This document shows positions 26,792-36,185 of a stretch of 64,000 bases of DNA, piece after piece. Each line of letters begins with the position of its first letter. Position 1 is the stretch's first letter. Source of the DNA: an uncultured Desulfobacter sp. (lineage in GTDB: Bacteria; Desulfobacterota; Desulfobacteria; Desulfobacterales; Desulfobacteraceae); contig NZ_OY762929.1 of NCBI RefSeq assembly GCF_963666675.1, positions 5,958,501 through 6,022,500 on the forward strand, written 5' to 3'. Made by a program: the position numbers and the translations under genes. The notes below the pieces were generated by a model, which searched no databases, was not told the DNA's origin, and saw only the letters and a list, made by a program, of their open reading frames with translations.

Positions 26792-28228
26792 TTGGCACAC
26801 CATGGCTTTATCCGCAGATGTATTACCGAAACCATCGAAGGGCTAAAAGAGGGACTGACTCTTTTTTCCGGACCCAGCAGGGCAGCCGTCATTTATGCTG
26901 TCACACCCGACGATCCCATCTATATCTTTGATCCCCAGAACCTTCTGGCCGGACACGAACCTAAATTCAAAGAGTTGTACGTTGATTCCGACGATTGGCG
27001 AACTAAATGTGTTATTCAATATGACAAAAAAAAATTCAGTAATCTGATTCCCGTACAAAATCTTGGGCTGGCCGGACTGATATCCTATGGCGGTCGATCA
27101 AGTTCCATTGTCTATCAGGTGTGGTTTACCGATCACCACCCGGACATGTGTACCATTGGGCCCACCGAGCGATGGCTGGAACATGCCGTTTACAGATTTT
27201 CCCATGACCTGGCCAATGAAGCGGAATTGTACACCGGCATTTCCGGCTCTTTTCTCAAGGAATACGCCACCCATGCGGTCAGGGATTTTATTGTGGATGA
27301 AATGAATGTCCGGATCGGCTGGGATACCAGAATGCGGGTCTATCCGATTTTAGAGACCGTGCTGAAAATTTCAAGAACCCCGGAAGAAGGCGAATGGCCC
27401 AGGGGAAAGCTGATTTTTGTGGAAAAAGACTCCATCCCTAAAATGAATTTTATTTTAGAGCTTCCCGAGGCAGAGCAGCCGTGCCTGGAAAATGTCAAGC
27501 ATATCAGAAAGCTGCTTCAGTCTGTTGAAAACTCGGATTTCAAACTGGTTGCCAATGAAAATACGATCATCGGCATCACCCGGGAAGATCATCCCGATTT
27601 TTCCATTTTGGTGGATTTTAGAGGCCGGTACGGGTTTTTGGCCCTCAATGAAAATTTAGTGTGCTCTTTTTCGGACGGCCACTTTAAATCCACCACCCAT
27701 AAAGCCAAGCTGGTGCAGGTGGAAGAGGCGTTGATGGATGCCGATATGGATGCAAAAGACGCTGCGGCGTTGTTTAAAATCGTTGCCGGGATTGTGCACA
27801 GCGCAGCCACCCACCGGCATGGATGCAGCATTGTGATCGATCTGAACGAGGCACCGGTTTTTATCATGGGCCATTCTCTGCTGCACCCCCTGGACCTGAC
27901 AATTCAGGAAAATTATGATCTGGCCAAATCTTTGTCCAAGGTGGACGGGGCGCTGCACATCGGGGCTGATATAAAACTGCACGGGTTTGCCTGCCTTCTG
28001 CAGGGTAGAAATGTCTCCGGTGAAAACAGGGCCAGGGGGGCAAGATTCAATTCCGCTTTGCGTTTCACGGCGGAACATGAAAATGTTATTGTGATAGTCG
28101 TCTCATCGGACACCCCGGTCTCGGTCATGATGGGCGGCGAGGTTGTAAAAACCAAATGGGATCTGGAAAATCCTTTTATCTGCAATATTCCTGTGCCTTT
28201 AGAACAATGGGTTGATGCAGGTAAATAA
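26792..28228 (+). CDS. DisA_N (diadenylate-cyclase-like) domain protein with degenerate motif
   Basis: The 478-residue product ends in a DisA_N-like domain (about residues 330-470). The DGA motif is at 385 (DGALHIGADI), and the second motif, normally RHRAA, reads RGARFNSA near 415, followed by the strand VIVIVVSSDTPVSVMMGG. Active diadenylate cyclases make c-di-AMP from two ATP; the altered RHR motif may reduce or change activity, although family variants exist. The N-terminal 300 residues are unknown and could be a sensor. The start is a TTG preceded by AAAGGGAG. It lies 96 bases before glnE in the same direction. Confidence 0.7.
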   Translation: MAHHGFIRRCITETIEGLKEGLTLFSGPSRAAVIYAVTPDDPIYIFDPQNLLAGHEPKFKELYVDSDDWRTKCVIQYDKKKFSNLIPVQNLGLAGLISYGGRSSSIVYQVWFTDHHPDMCTIGPTERWLEHAVYRFSHDLANEAELYTGISGSFLKEYATHAVRDFIVDEMNVRIGWDTRMRVYPILETVLKISRTPEEGEWPRGKLIFVEKDSIPKMNFILELPEAEQPCLENVKHIRKLLQSVENSDFKLVANENTIIGITREDHPDFSILVDFRGRYGFLALNENLVCSFSDGHFKSTTHKAKLVQVEEALMDADMDAKDAAALFKIVAGIVHSAATHRHGCSIVIDLNEAPVFIMGHSLLHPLDLTIQENYDLAKSLSKVDGALHIGADIKLHGFACLLQGRNVSGENRARGARFNSALRFTAEHENVIVIVVSSDTPVSVMMGGEVVKTKWDLENPFICNIPVPLEQWVDAGK

Positions 28229-28324
28229 TAACATACCTGGTTAATTGATTTTATTTGTCTGTTCACGGTAGGATGCGCTACCAAAGAATTTTGTTTCTAA
28301 AATATAATATGTGAAGGCTGTGCC

Positions 28325-31222
28325 ATGACCCAAGACGCCATAGAACAGTTAATATCCCGTGTTTTTCCTGCACTTCCCCAATCCCTTTTCCAGGCCTTAG
28401 AGCGGCGCATTCAAGATTATTTTGCCGCCGGGGATATAAGGGATATCAGCCGGTTATCCGTTGATCCCGGAAATTTTGCCCGGGTGATGTTGTTCAGCCC
28501 CTTTACGGCTGAACATATTACGGCAAACCCACTGATACTTGAGCGGTTAGGTAAAAGCGATGATCTTGACGCATCCTATGCACCCGGGGAGATCAAAAAA
28601 AAGCTTGTTGAGTTTATCGGGGATAACGAAGACATTACCGTTCTTAAACCCAGGATGCTCGAATTCAAAATCTACGAAATCATTCGCATTGCCTGGCGGG
28701 ATCTGACAGGGGCGGCTCCGCTGTCCGAAACCATGACGGATCTGTCGGATCTTGCCTGTGCCTGCATCGACTTTGGCTTTGAACACTTGTACCCGGTTTT
28801 AACCCAGAAATGGGGAACCCCCAGAAACCGAAACGGTAAGGCCCAGAATATTGTGGTGCTGGGTATGGGTAAGCTGGGTGCCGGGGAGTTGAATTTTTCT
28901 TCGGATATTGATTTGATTTTCGTATTCCCCGATCCCGGGCAAACCGATGGAGACCGATCCATATCCAATGATGAATTTTTCACAAAATTGTGCCGGGAAT
29001 TCATCAAGCTCTTTTCAATGGGAAACGCCACCCATTTTTACCGGGTGGATACCCGCCTGCGGCCCTTCGGGGAGAGCGGGCCCCTGGTCATGGATGCCAA
29101 TGCCTTTGAGTATTATTATCAATCCCAGGGCCGGGAGTGGGAACGATATGCCATGATCAAGGCAAGTCCGGTCGCAGGGGATATTGCGGCGGGCAAGACA
29201 ATTATTAAATCCCTCAAGCCCTTTATTTTCCGCAGGTATCTGGATTACAACTCCTTTGATTCTTTCAGGGATATGAAACAGCGCATCACACTCCAGGTGA
29301 AAAATGCCAGATTAAAACACAATATCAAAATCGGGGCCGGCGGCATCAGGGAAGTGGAATTTTTCGGCCAGCTTTTTCAGCTCATCAGGGGCGGGGTGGA
29401 ACCGGCGCTCCAGGCCAGGCCCATATTACAGATTCTGGACACCCTGGTGGAAAAAAAGCTGATTGATAAAAAAGAGTGTGAAGCGCTCAAAGGGGCTTAC
29501 CATTTTTTGCGGCTTGTGGAAAACAGGCTCCAGGAATACCAGGACCGTCAGACCCACAACATTCCCGAAGATCCCGACCAGAGAAAAATTCTGGCTTTGT
29601 CCATGGGATACGAGGCTGAACAGGATTTTTATGCCGAGCTGTCCAGAATCCAGGGTGTTGTTCACAACCATTTTTCAAGGCTTCTGGTCAAGGATGATGA
29701 AGAAGACAAAGACAACAGCAGCCAGGAATTGGAACGGATATGGGACAGTATCACCGATGCCCAGTTTGACAGTGAAGATATTTCCATTTCCGGTTACGAG
29801 GACACAGGCTCTGTGGTGCGGCTTCTTAAGAGTCTGGCAGCCCATCCCAACACCGGAAAACTTACCCAGAACGGGCGCAAGAAATTATCCCGGCTGATAC
29901 CCCTGCTCATTAAGAAAGCCGGGGCGCATCCGGATGCAGAAGAGGTGATGACCAAACTCATCGATCTTGTGGCGACCATTGAACGGCGCACCTGTTATTT
30001 ATCATTGCTCATTGAAAATCAAAGCGCCCTGGACACCTTGATTGTTCTGGCCCGAAAAAGCCCATGGATCATTACATTTTTAAGCCAGCACCCTGTTCTT
30101 TTGGATGAGCTTATGCATCCCCAAACCCTGTATTCACCGCCAAAACGGGATTTGCTTGAACGGGAAATGAAACGCAGCGTAGCCCGGGTGCCCCAAGGGG
30201 ATCTGGAACTGTTGCTCGAAGAACTCAATATTTTTCGCCAGATCAATACCCTCAGGGTGGCGGCGGCAGATGTGTCGGGTAATTTTCCCCTGATGAAGGT
30301 CAGTGATCATCTGACCTGGATTGCTGAAACCATTCTCAATCAGGTGGTGGCCTCATCCTGGCAGATCGTAACCGAAAAGTATGGATATCCCCCAGGCATG
30401 GAAGGCAACAGTGTCGAAGCGTGCGGGTTTATTGCCGTTGCCTACGGTAAGGTGGGCGGCCTTGAGATGGGGTATAAATCCGACCTGGATATGGTATTTA
30501 TCTTTGATGCTGACCCAGGATATACAAGCGGAACGGAGCGCTCCGTGGACGTCACCCGGTTTTATTCCAATCTGGGTCAGCGCATTATTCATGCCCTGAC
30601 CATGCATACCCAGGCCGGCACCCTTTACGGTGCGGATATGCGGCTTCGGCCCGGCGGGGATTCGGGTACCATTATCACCCATATCCAGACCTATGAGGAT
30701 TACCTTAGGGATCAGGCCTGGACTTTTGAACATCAGGCTCTGATCCGGGCCCGGCCTGTGGCGGGTGATCCGGCATTGTTCAAACGGTTTGATGAGATCC
30801 GAAAAAATATTCTGACACGTGAGCGGGATGATGAAACGTTAAAAAAAGAAGTGGGTGATATGCGTGAAAGGATGCGGACCCAACGGTTAAAGTACGAACC
30901 CGGACTGTTTAATCTCAAGCAGAGCCGGGGGGGCATTGTGGATATTGAATTTCTTGTTCAATATCTTGTGCTGCGCCATGCCTGTGATCATCCCGAGGTT
31001 GTGGAATGGACCGATAACATCCGTTTGCTTCAGGCCCTGCTCGTGGATGAATTAATATCCGTTGAGGATGGTGATGTTCTTCAAAACGCCTATGTGAACA
31101 TGCGAAAAACCATACACCGGCTCACACTCCAGGAACGGGCCGCCATCGTTGACGAGGAACTGTTCAATGATCAGGCCGCCCAAGTGGCCCAAATCTATGA
31201 TGCGGCTTTTATGGGCGAATAG
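28325..31222 (+). CDS. glnE: Glutamine synthetase adenylyltransferase/adenylyl-removing enzyme
   Basis: GlnE adds and removes AMP on glutamine synthetase in response to PII. The 965-residue protein has both nucleotidyltransferase domains: GMGKLGAGELNFSSDIDLIF in the N-terminal half (adenylyl-removing) and YGKVGGLEMGYKSDLDMVFI in the C-terminal half (adenylylating). The conserved GAGGIREVEFFGQ and RGGIVDIEFLVQY blocks are in place. Length is normal (E. coli 946). It is closed by a strong terminator at 31250. Confidence 0.95.
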   Translation: MTQDAIEQLISRVFPALPQSLFQALERRIQDYFAAGDIRDISRLSVDPGNFARVMLFSPFTAEHITANPLILERLGKSDDLDASYAPGEIKKKLVEFIGDNEDITVLKPRMLEFKIYEIIRIAWRDLTGAAPLSETMTDLSDLACACIDFGFEHLYPVLTQKWGTPRNRNGKAQNIVVLGMGKLGAGELNFSSDIDLIFVFPDPGQTDGDRSISNDEFFTKLCREFIKLFSMGNATHFYRVDTRLRPFGESGPLVMDANAFEYYYQSQGREWERYAMIKASPVAGDIAAGKTIIKSLKPFIFRRYLDYNSFDSFRDMKQRITLQVKNARLKHNIKIGAGGIREVEFFGQLFQLIRGGVEPALQARPILQILDTLVEKKLIDKKECEALKGAYHFLRLVENRLQEYQDRQTHNIPEDPDQRKILALSMGYEAEQDFYAELSRIQGVVHNHFSRLLVKDDEEDKDNSSQELERIWDSITDAQFDSEDISISGYEDTGSVVRLLKSLAAHPNTGKLTQNGRKKLSRLIPLLIKKAGAHPDAEEVMTKLIDLVATIERRTCYLSLLIENQSALDTLIVLARKSPWIITFLSQHPVLLDELMHPQTLYSPPKRDLLEREMKRSVARVPQGDLELLLEELNIFRQINTLRVAAADVSGNFPLMKVSDHLTWIAETILNQVVASSWQIVTEKYGYPPGMEGNSVEACGFIAVAYGKVGGLEMGYKSDLDMVFIFDADPGYTSGTERSVDVTRFYSNLGQRIIHALTMHTQAGTLYGADMRLRPGGDSGTIITHIQTYEDYLRDQAWTFEHQALIRARPVAGDPALFKRFDEIRKNILTRERDDETLKKEVGDMRERMRTQRLKYEPGLFNLKQSRGGIVDIEFLVQYLVLRHACDHPEVVEWTDNIRLLQALLVDELISVEDGDVLQNAYVNMRKTIHRLTLQERAAIVDEELFNDQAAQVAQIYDAAFMGE

Positions 31223-31249
31223 AGTTAATATTCTGCTTTTTTATGTCTG

Positions 31250-31299
31250 ACAACAAACCCGGACTTCCTTTTTGGGGAATCCGGGTTTGTTGTTTTTTG
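31250..31299 (+). terminator. Rho-independent terminator after glnE
   Basis: A perfect 14-bp stem (ACAACAAACCCGGA at 31250-31263 with TCCGGGTTTGTTGT at 31280-31293) with a 16-base loop is followed by a T run (31293-31298). It begins 28 bases after the glnE stop. Confidence 0.93.
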
Positions 31300-31312
31300 A
31301 TCATCGGTCTGA

Positions 31313-31510
31313 TTTTATCAACATTTTATCAACTCTGTTTTCAACAATCATACTATTTTTTGAACAGTATCGAAGTTATTGTCCATCAGGGCGTTTGATT
31401 CGTTTTGAACATCTTTTGAACACAGTTATAAATCGGTTTTAAACATCGCAAGTTCCTTATTGACATTTTATCCACATGGTTTTGAACATTTGGGATGCAT
31501 GTGTTGATAA
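31313..31510. other. AT-rich cluster of DnaA-box-like and iteron-like 9-mers (candidate origin or DnaA-controlled site)
   Basis: Within 200 bases I see TTATCAACA (31315), TTATCAACT (31326), TTTTCAACA (31338), a consensus DnaA box TTATCCACA (31468) and an inverted TTATCAACA (31502-31510). Between them TTTTGAACA occurs at 31358, 31403, 31414 and 31480, plus TTTTAAACA at 31437, all on one strand with spacings of 45, 11, 23 and 43, close to multiples of the helical repeat. The interval 31300-31602 has no supported gene. Such a layout is typical of replication or DnaA-controlled sites, but no dnaA, dnaN or gidA is in view. Confidence 0.5.
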
Positions 31511-31602
31511 GTGCGGAAATATGGTAAAAGATATAAAGATCGGTAACAAAAATATATGCCCCGTTGATTACGGACGAACTTGACAACTACTGGAATGCGA
31601 AT

Positions 31603-32382
31603 ATGACAAATTCTGAAACAACCAATGACAGCCCTGCAACCCGTGAATTACTTGGCGGCCGGATGTTTAAATTTGCCTGTCACGACGGTGTGCCCTGCTT
31701 TACCCGTTGCTGCCATGATGCAGACATGTATCTGTATCCCTATGATATTGTGCGCATGAAGCAGAACCTGAACATGACTTCCGAAGAATTTCTGGTTGCC
31801 CATACCACAACAGCCATCCGCGAAATGCCCACCTTTCCCAACGTGATGTTGAAAATGAGCGACGACCAGGGCAATCCCTGTACCTTTCTGACGGAAAAAG
31901 GGTGCACGGTTTATCCGGACCGGCCTTACTCCTGCCGGGCTTACCCCCTGGAACCGGCTGTCTATGGTGAGGCGGACGGAACCATGCACACACAGTACTA
32001 TGTCATGCACCATGATTACTGCAAAGGCCATGATGAAGATAAAGAATGGACGGCCAAAAGCTGGATGGTGGATCAGGAAATGCAGGCGTATATTGAACCC
32101 AATAACGCCTGGGCCCGCATCGCCGGCCGTTTGCAGAACGATTCGTTCAGGGACCAGGGCCTTGATATGAACAGTCCGCCCATGAAGATGGCGTTCATGG
32201 CCGGCTACAACATTGACACCTTCCGCCGTTTTGTTCTTGAGAGCAGTTTTCTGTCCCGCTATGTTGTACCGGATCAGCAGCTCGACGCGGTGAAACAAGA
32301 TGACCGGGAGCTGCTCATGCTTGGACTTTCCTGGATCGAGAGGTTTTTGTTCAGTGACGGGCCCTTGGAGGAACGCGCCTGA
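31603..32382 (+). CDS. YkgJ-family cysteine-cluster protein
   Basis: The product (about 259 residues from ATG 31603; a TTG at 31564 would add 13) belongs to the YkgJ/Fe-S-oxidoreductase-like family, defined by spaced cysteines thought to bind zinc or an Fe-S cluster. Visible ligands are FACHDGVPCFTRCCHDAD, NPCTFLTEKGCTVYPDRPYS and a following SCRAYPLEP. Biochemical function of the family is unknown. It stands alone between the DnaA-box-like cluster and an 800-bp gene-free region. Confidence 0.8.
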   Translation: MTNSETTNDSPATRELLGGRMFKFACHDGVPCFTRCCHDADMYLYPYDIVRMKQNLNMTSEEFLVAHTTTAIREMPTFPNVMLKMSDDQGNPCTFLTEKGCTVYPDRPYSCRAYPLEPAVYGEADGTMHTQYYVMHHDYCKGHDEDKEWTAKSWMVDQEMQAYIEPNNAWARIAGRLQNDSFRDQGLDMNSPPMKMAFMAGYNIDTFRRFVLESSFLSRYVVPDQQLDAVKQDDRELLMLGLSWIERFLFSDGPLEERA

Positions 32383-32396
32383 GGTTTGGTCTGCGA

Positions 32397-32564
32397 CTTT
32401 AAGGCCCATGATCAGAATTAAATCTGCCATAGATGCGCCGGATTTTGCGTCACCATCAAGGCACGTCAACGAAAGCATCGAAATATGTATTCCTTGGCGT
32501 AACGCCGAGGGTGGCTTAAAATACAAGCACATGGGCGATTTTATTTGGATCATGGGCCTAAAAT
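32397..32564. repeat. 168-bp element with imperfect 28-bp terminal inverted repeats
   Basis: The left arm starts CTTTAAGGCCCATGATC (32397-32424). The right arm GATTTTATTTGGATCATGGG (starting 32537) is complementary at about 23 of 28 positions. A hairpin with stem GGCG/CGCC and loop TAA lies inside (near 32495-32510). It encodes no supported protein. It could be a MITE or a structured RNA at the start of the 32383-33196 gene-free region. Confidence 0.55.
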
Positions 32565-32955
32565 AAGGAAGAAAATGTGCCCGGGATTTTGTCCGGAAAT
32601 AGTCTGACCGACACCATTTAAATATATCCGCCAAACAAAAGTCCGGCTGTGATGCTTCCATAGATGCTTTTTAATTTAACATATCCCCTATAATTCCGGG
32701 CAAGGCAAACATCTAAAAAATCTTTCATAGGATTGTCATTCTTCCCCAGCGTCTTTTATCAAAAAAGCTATAATTCAAGGTTTTTAAAGTCAAAGTATCC
32801 GCAAGTATCAACCATTCATTCCCTTTTTTCTACCAATGGTCGTTATGGGCTATACTTTTTTTTTATTGATATATATTCATGTTAGTCAAAAAGACAAAAT
32901 ATGGCCGGCTCTCATTGTTTGGCAAATTCTTATTATTTATCTTTCGCCTTATTAT

Positions 32956-33053
32956 GGCAGCCATGGGCTTGCATGACATGTCAATTGTCAAACACAGCCC
33001 GAGACAAAGTTTGAAAGATCTGAGTAATTTACCCGGACTTTCTTAAAAAAATC
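32956..33053 (+). repeat. Structured ~95-bp repeat, copy A (upstream of the biosynthetic island)
   Basis: It begins GGCAGCCATGGGCTTGCATG and ends GGACTTTCTTAAAAAAATC. It aligns with the two copies behind the island at 58527-58718: the same CAGCCATGGGCT start, an AGCCC block that can pair with GGGCT, a GAAAG...CTTTC hairpin, and the same AAAAAATC end. The rest of 32565-33196 is AT-rich with no supported gene; an AGAGGAG ribosome site at 33184 serves the next gene. Confidence 0.6.
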
Positions 33054-33196
33054 AAATCTATACCTTTAACATATGACGCTGTGCCGGGGCATGGTGTTGA
33101 TCAAGGCCGGAACAGAAATTCTCTTTTGTTGTCGACCTGAAGTTGTCCGTCACTTTTAGTTGCAGGCTATATCTTTAATGTTTAGAGGAGAAGAAC

Positions 33197-33586
33197 ATGA
33201 AAAAGATTCTCTATGTAGATGCTGATTCCAATGGGCATGAGCACATTCAATTTCTGCTTTCCGGTTATACGATCCTTAATGCGTTTTCAATCCAAGAGGC
33301 GGCAACAATTCTCAGTCAGGAATACGGGGTCATCATTGTACTGGATTTGGAAACGCTTGATTCAGACAAGATCGAGGCGGTTAAACGCTTAAAATCAAAA
33401 TATCCGGTTCCGCCCATGATTGTTTGTTTAAATACAGACGATACGGAAGATATTTTTGAACTCTATCTTATTGGTATTGATGACCTCATTCTTAAGCCGT
33501 TTCAAAAAGAGGTGCTGGTTGAAAGCATTGAGCATCTTTTTACCAAAGTTCAGAGGTTTAAAAAAGTAATGGCCGAGCTTTTATGA
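33197..33586 (+). CDS. Single-domain response regulator
   Basis: The 129-residue protein is a CheY-like receiver domain without an output domain. The acidic pocket is DADS (residues 8-11), the phosphorylation site is Asp50 in IIVLDLETL, and the conserved lysine sits in LILKPFQ. It has a strong AGAGGAG ribosome site and is the first gene of the long plus-strand island. It may tune the pathway by protein-protein contact; no cognate kinase is adjacent, the nearest being the LytS-like kinase at 56732. Confidence 0.85.
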   Translation: MKKILYVDADSNGHEHIQFLLSGYTILNAFSIQEAATILSQEYGVIIVLDLETLDSDKIEAVKRLKSKYPVPPMIVCLNTDDTEDIFELYLIGIDDLILKPFQKEVLVESIEHLFTKVQRFKKVMAELL

Positions 33587-33615
33587 TGTGTACCGGTGAC
33601 TTATGGGAGAAGCAA

Positions 33616-34947
33616 ATGAAGTGTGATGTGTTGATCGCAGGTTCCGGATCAATGGCATATTTAATGGCGCTGATTTTTACGGATTGCAAAAAGCGCGTGG
33701 CCATGTCTGCCAACCGGCCCGACGGGTTCGTGCTCAAGGATGGCCTCCGGATTACCTGTGATATTCCAGGTAGAAGAACCTTAAGCATTTCTCCGGACGA
33801 TATTTTGTTAAATCCTGTTTCCGGCGAGATAAAACCAGGTCAACTCGCCATTTTTACCCGGTCCGCCAGCAACGCAAATGCAGGAATCTACGATCTGGAG
33901 CTGGCGCATGATAAAATTGTTGTCTTTGCTACGAAAACATTTTCAAATCGGTCGGTTGTCCAAGAACTTAAACCGCTGTTAACCCGTATATCCGGTGCGA
34001 CTATTCTCACAATTCAGAATGGAATGAGCCCTGAGATTGAAATTGACGGTCTCCTGAAAGTCAATGGCGTTAAACGCTATCAATTACTTAGAGGGATTGT
34101 CTTTGGCGGTGTCTTTCCCACCGGCAGCAGCTGTAAATTAAAACATACAATTCAAGCCCTGGGAATAGGGAACTGGAACGGGGATGTTCCTACCGAAACC
34201 AATGAGGGCAGCCTCCAGCGGATAAAACAATATTTCAGTGATCAGACCATTTTAGTCGAGCTGTTTTTCGGGGAGGATTATCGGATAAAGTCTGTTTCAA
34301 AGGCGGCGATTAATTATCTGAGTTCAGTCTCCTTCATTTTCGGCGCAAAAATCGGAGAGATCCTTGGTAATGAACTGCTGGCAGCCTGGTCCAGTGCCAA
34401 AATCGATGAATGTCTTCTCATTTCAAAGTTTGATATGGGGTTGAAAATCAATATCAGCGTCACTAAAAAAATTGCAGAAGAAATCGTTTTCGACCTCAGG
34501 CCCCATTATCCCTCCATGGCCGTTGACGGATTTAGAAGTTTTTGTAAACCCGAAAGGCCGATGAACACGGAAATCAGTCAAATTGACTCTAAATTCGTCG
34601 ATTTCAGTATCGGTCCGGCACCCATTAATGAATTTTGTTCCGATTTGCTGAACGATTTCATTGCCACCTTCAATGAGATCGCTGAGAGAAGCCGGTCCGA
34701 CGCGTTGATGTTTGGTGTAAGATTCATGGTAAAAAATCGTTCACTTGTTGGGCTATCCGCCTATGATTTTTTGAATCTCCCGATGCTGAATTTAAATGGC
34801 GGAAAGGAGGCATTCATCCAATACCGGGATCAGGATACATGTTCGGAAAAGTGCAAAGGGATAGAGGAGATCCCCATTAAACTTGCTTCTGCCTATCATC
34901 AATTGAAAAGCCGGTATGTTCAGACCGATATGAAGGCGGCAATATAA
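33616..34947 (+). CDS. Ketopantoate-reductase-like oxidoreductase
   Basis: The product (443 residues from ATG 33616, which follows GGGAGAAG) resembles the ApbA/PanE family. It opens with a nucleotide-binding CDVLIAGSGSMAY and has the family's VVFATKTF, ILTIQNGMSPE and, in the C-terminal helical domain, YPSMAVDGFRS followed by a TEISQIDSK segment. It is longer than PanE (about 300), with a C-terminal extension. Family members include 2-oxopantoate reductases and D-2-hydroxyacid dehydrogenases such as the Enterococcus and Lactococcus enzymes. Being next to a 2-hydroxyacyl-CoA dehydratase pair suggests it reduces a 2-oxo acid to an (R)-2-hydroxy acid. The stop overlaps the next start. Confidence 0.7.
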   Translation: MKCDVLIAGSGSMAYLMALIFTDCKKRVAMSANRPDGFVLKDGLRITCDIPGRRTLSISPDDILLNPVSGEIKPGQLAIFTRSASNANAGIYDLELAHDKIVVFATKTFSNRSVVQELKPLLTRISGATILTIQNGMSPEIEIDGLLKVNGVKRYQLLRGIVFGGVFPTGSSCKLKHTIQALGIGNWNGDVPTETNEGSLQRIKQYFSDQTILVELFFGEDYRIKSVSKAAINYLSSVSFIFGAKIGEILGNELLAAWSSAKIDECLLISKFDMGLKINISVTKKIAEEIVFDLRPHYPSMAVDGFRSFCKPERPMNTEISQIDSKFVDFSIGPAPINEFCSDLLNDFIATFNEIAERSRSDALMFGVRFMVKNRSLVGLSAYDFLNLPMLNLNGGKEAFIQYRDQDTCSEKCKGIEEIPIKLASAYHQLKSRYVQTDMKAAI

Positions 34948-36185
34948 TGGGGACGATGCCTGAAAAACATAAACCGCTTGAAAGCAGCAGCAAGCTGAAA
35001 GCACTTATGACCGCTTATTTTAACCAGTTGGCCGGGGGGGAAAGGCAGCAATCCCAGAAAATTGCCTGGTGCAGCAGTGTGGGACCTGTGGAACTGCTTC
35101 GATCCATGTGCTTTTTAGTCTATTTTCCGGAAAATCACGGTGCCATGCTCGGTTTTTCGCAACAGGCCAATGACTATATCCCAAAATCCAATGCCCTTGG
35201 ATATTCACCGGATATCTGCTCGTATCTCACCAGTGATATTGGTGCGTATCTCAGCAACGTATCAATGGTTAAGCAGGTATATGGCATTGATATTCCAGTG
35301 CCTGACGTGATTGTTTATAATACCAACCAATGCCGGGAAATACAAAACTGGTTCAGTTTTTATGCCCGTCAGTTTGATTGCCCCATACTTGGAATTTGCT
35401 CCAACCTGGGCATGGACTCAATTGAACAAAGCCATGTGGATTCGGTCACGGCGCAGATACAAAGCATGATTCCTGTTTTGGAATCGATTTCGGGCGGAAC
35501 ATTTCAGTTAAAAGCGCTTTCAGATACCGTGGCGCTTTCGAGCACAACCAGCGCCCTTTGGAAACAGGTGCTTGAAACCTCCCGGAACCACCCTGCGCCG
35601 CTGTCGTTTTTCGATGGGTCCATTCATATGGCCCCTGCGGTGCTCCTTCGGGGAACACCTGAAGCCAATGACTATTATGAAACCCTTCTTTCTGAACTCC
35701 ATTGGCGTATTGAAAATCAGACAGGGGCTGTGGAGAATGAATCCTTTCGAATTTACTGGGAAGGGATGCCGATCTGGAGCCATTTTCGATTTCTCTCTGC
35801 ACTGTTCCAGTCCATGAATGCATGTGTCGTTGCCTCTACCTATTGTAACAGCTGGATTTTTGACGCACTTGATCCTGAATTTCCCATCACAAGCATGGCA
35901 GAGGCCTACCTGAAATTATTCATCACCCGCAGCGAATCTTACAAAGAGAATTATCTGACCGATATGTGCCGAAAATTTGGAATTGACGGCATGGTTTTTC
36001 ATGATGCCAGAACCTGTCCTGCAAACAGTAATAATCGGTACGGGCTTCCGGTACGGCTAAGAGAAAAGACGGGGCTTTCCTTCCTTGTGATCGAAGGCGA
36101 CATGAATGACATGCGGTATTTTTCCAAGGATCAGACCCGGATAAAGGTCCAGGCCTTTATGGAAATACTTGGGGCGGCACAATGA
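34947..36185 (+). CDS. 2-hydroxyacyl-CoA dehydratase (HgdB/FldB/BcrB-like) subunit
   Basis: The 412-residue protein belongs to the HgdB-like family of Fe-S dehydratases and benzoyl-CoA-reductase-type reductases. It has the IAWCSSVGPVELL start block and candidate cluster cysteines at Cys91 (GYSPDICSY), Cys129 (TNQCRE) and Cys357 (DARTCPANS), and ends with an IEGDMND motif like the family's E-x-D. These enzymes use one electron from an ATP-driven activator to make ketyl radicals. Usual dehydratases are heterodimers; only one such gene is present. A homodimer, as in double-cubane cluster proteins, is therefore possible. It overlaps the activator gene by four bases. Confidence 0.8.
   Translation: MGTMPEKHKPLESSSKLKALMTAYFNQLAGGERQQSQKIAWCSSVGPVELLRSMCFLVYFPENHGAMLGFSQQANDYIPKSNALGYSPDICSYLTSDIGAYLSNVSMVKQVYGIDIPVPDVIVYNTNQCREIQNWFSFYARQFDCPILGICSNLGMDSIEQSHVDSVTAQIQSMIPVLESISGGTFQLKALSDTVALSSTTSALWKQVLETSRNHPAPLSFFDGSIHMAPAVLLRGTPEANDYYETLLSELHWRIENQTGAVENESFRIYWEGMPIWSHFRFLSALFQSMNACVVASTYCNSWIFDALDPEFPITSMAEAYLKLFITRSESYKENYLTDMCRKFGIDGMVFHDARTCPANSNNRYGLPVRLREKTGLSFLVIEGDMNDMRYFSKDQTRIKVQAFMEILGAAQ

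Noticed and set aside
31648..32661. 337-codon minus-strand frame opposite the YkgJ-type gene
   Set aside because: The plus-strand frame has a recognised cysteine pattern; the minus-strand protein has low-complexity His/Gly-rich content and extends into a repeat.
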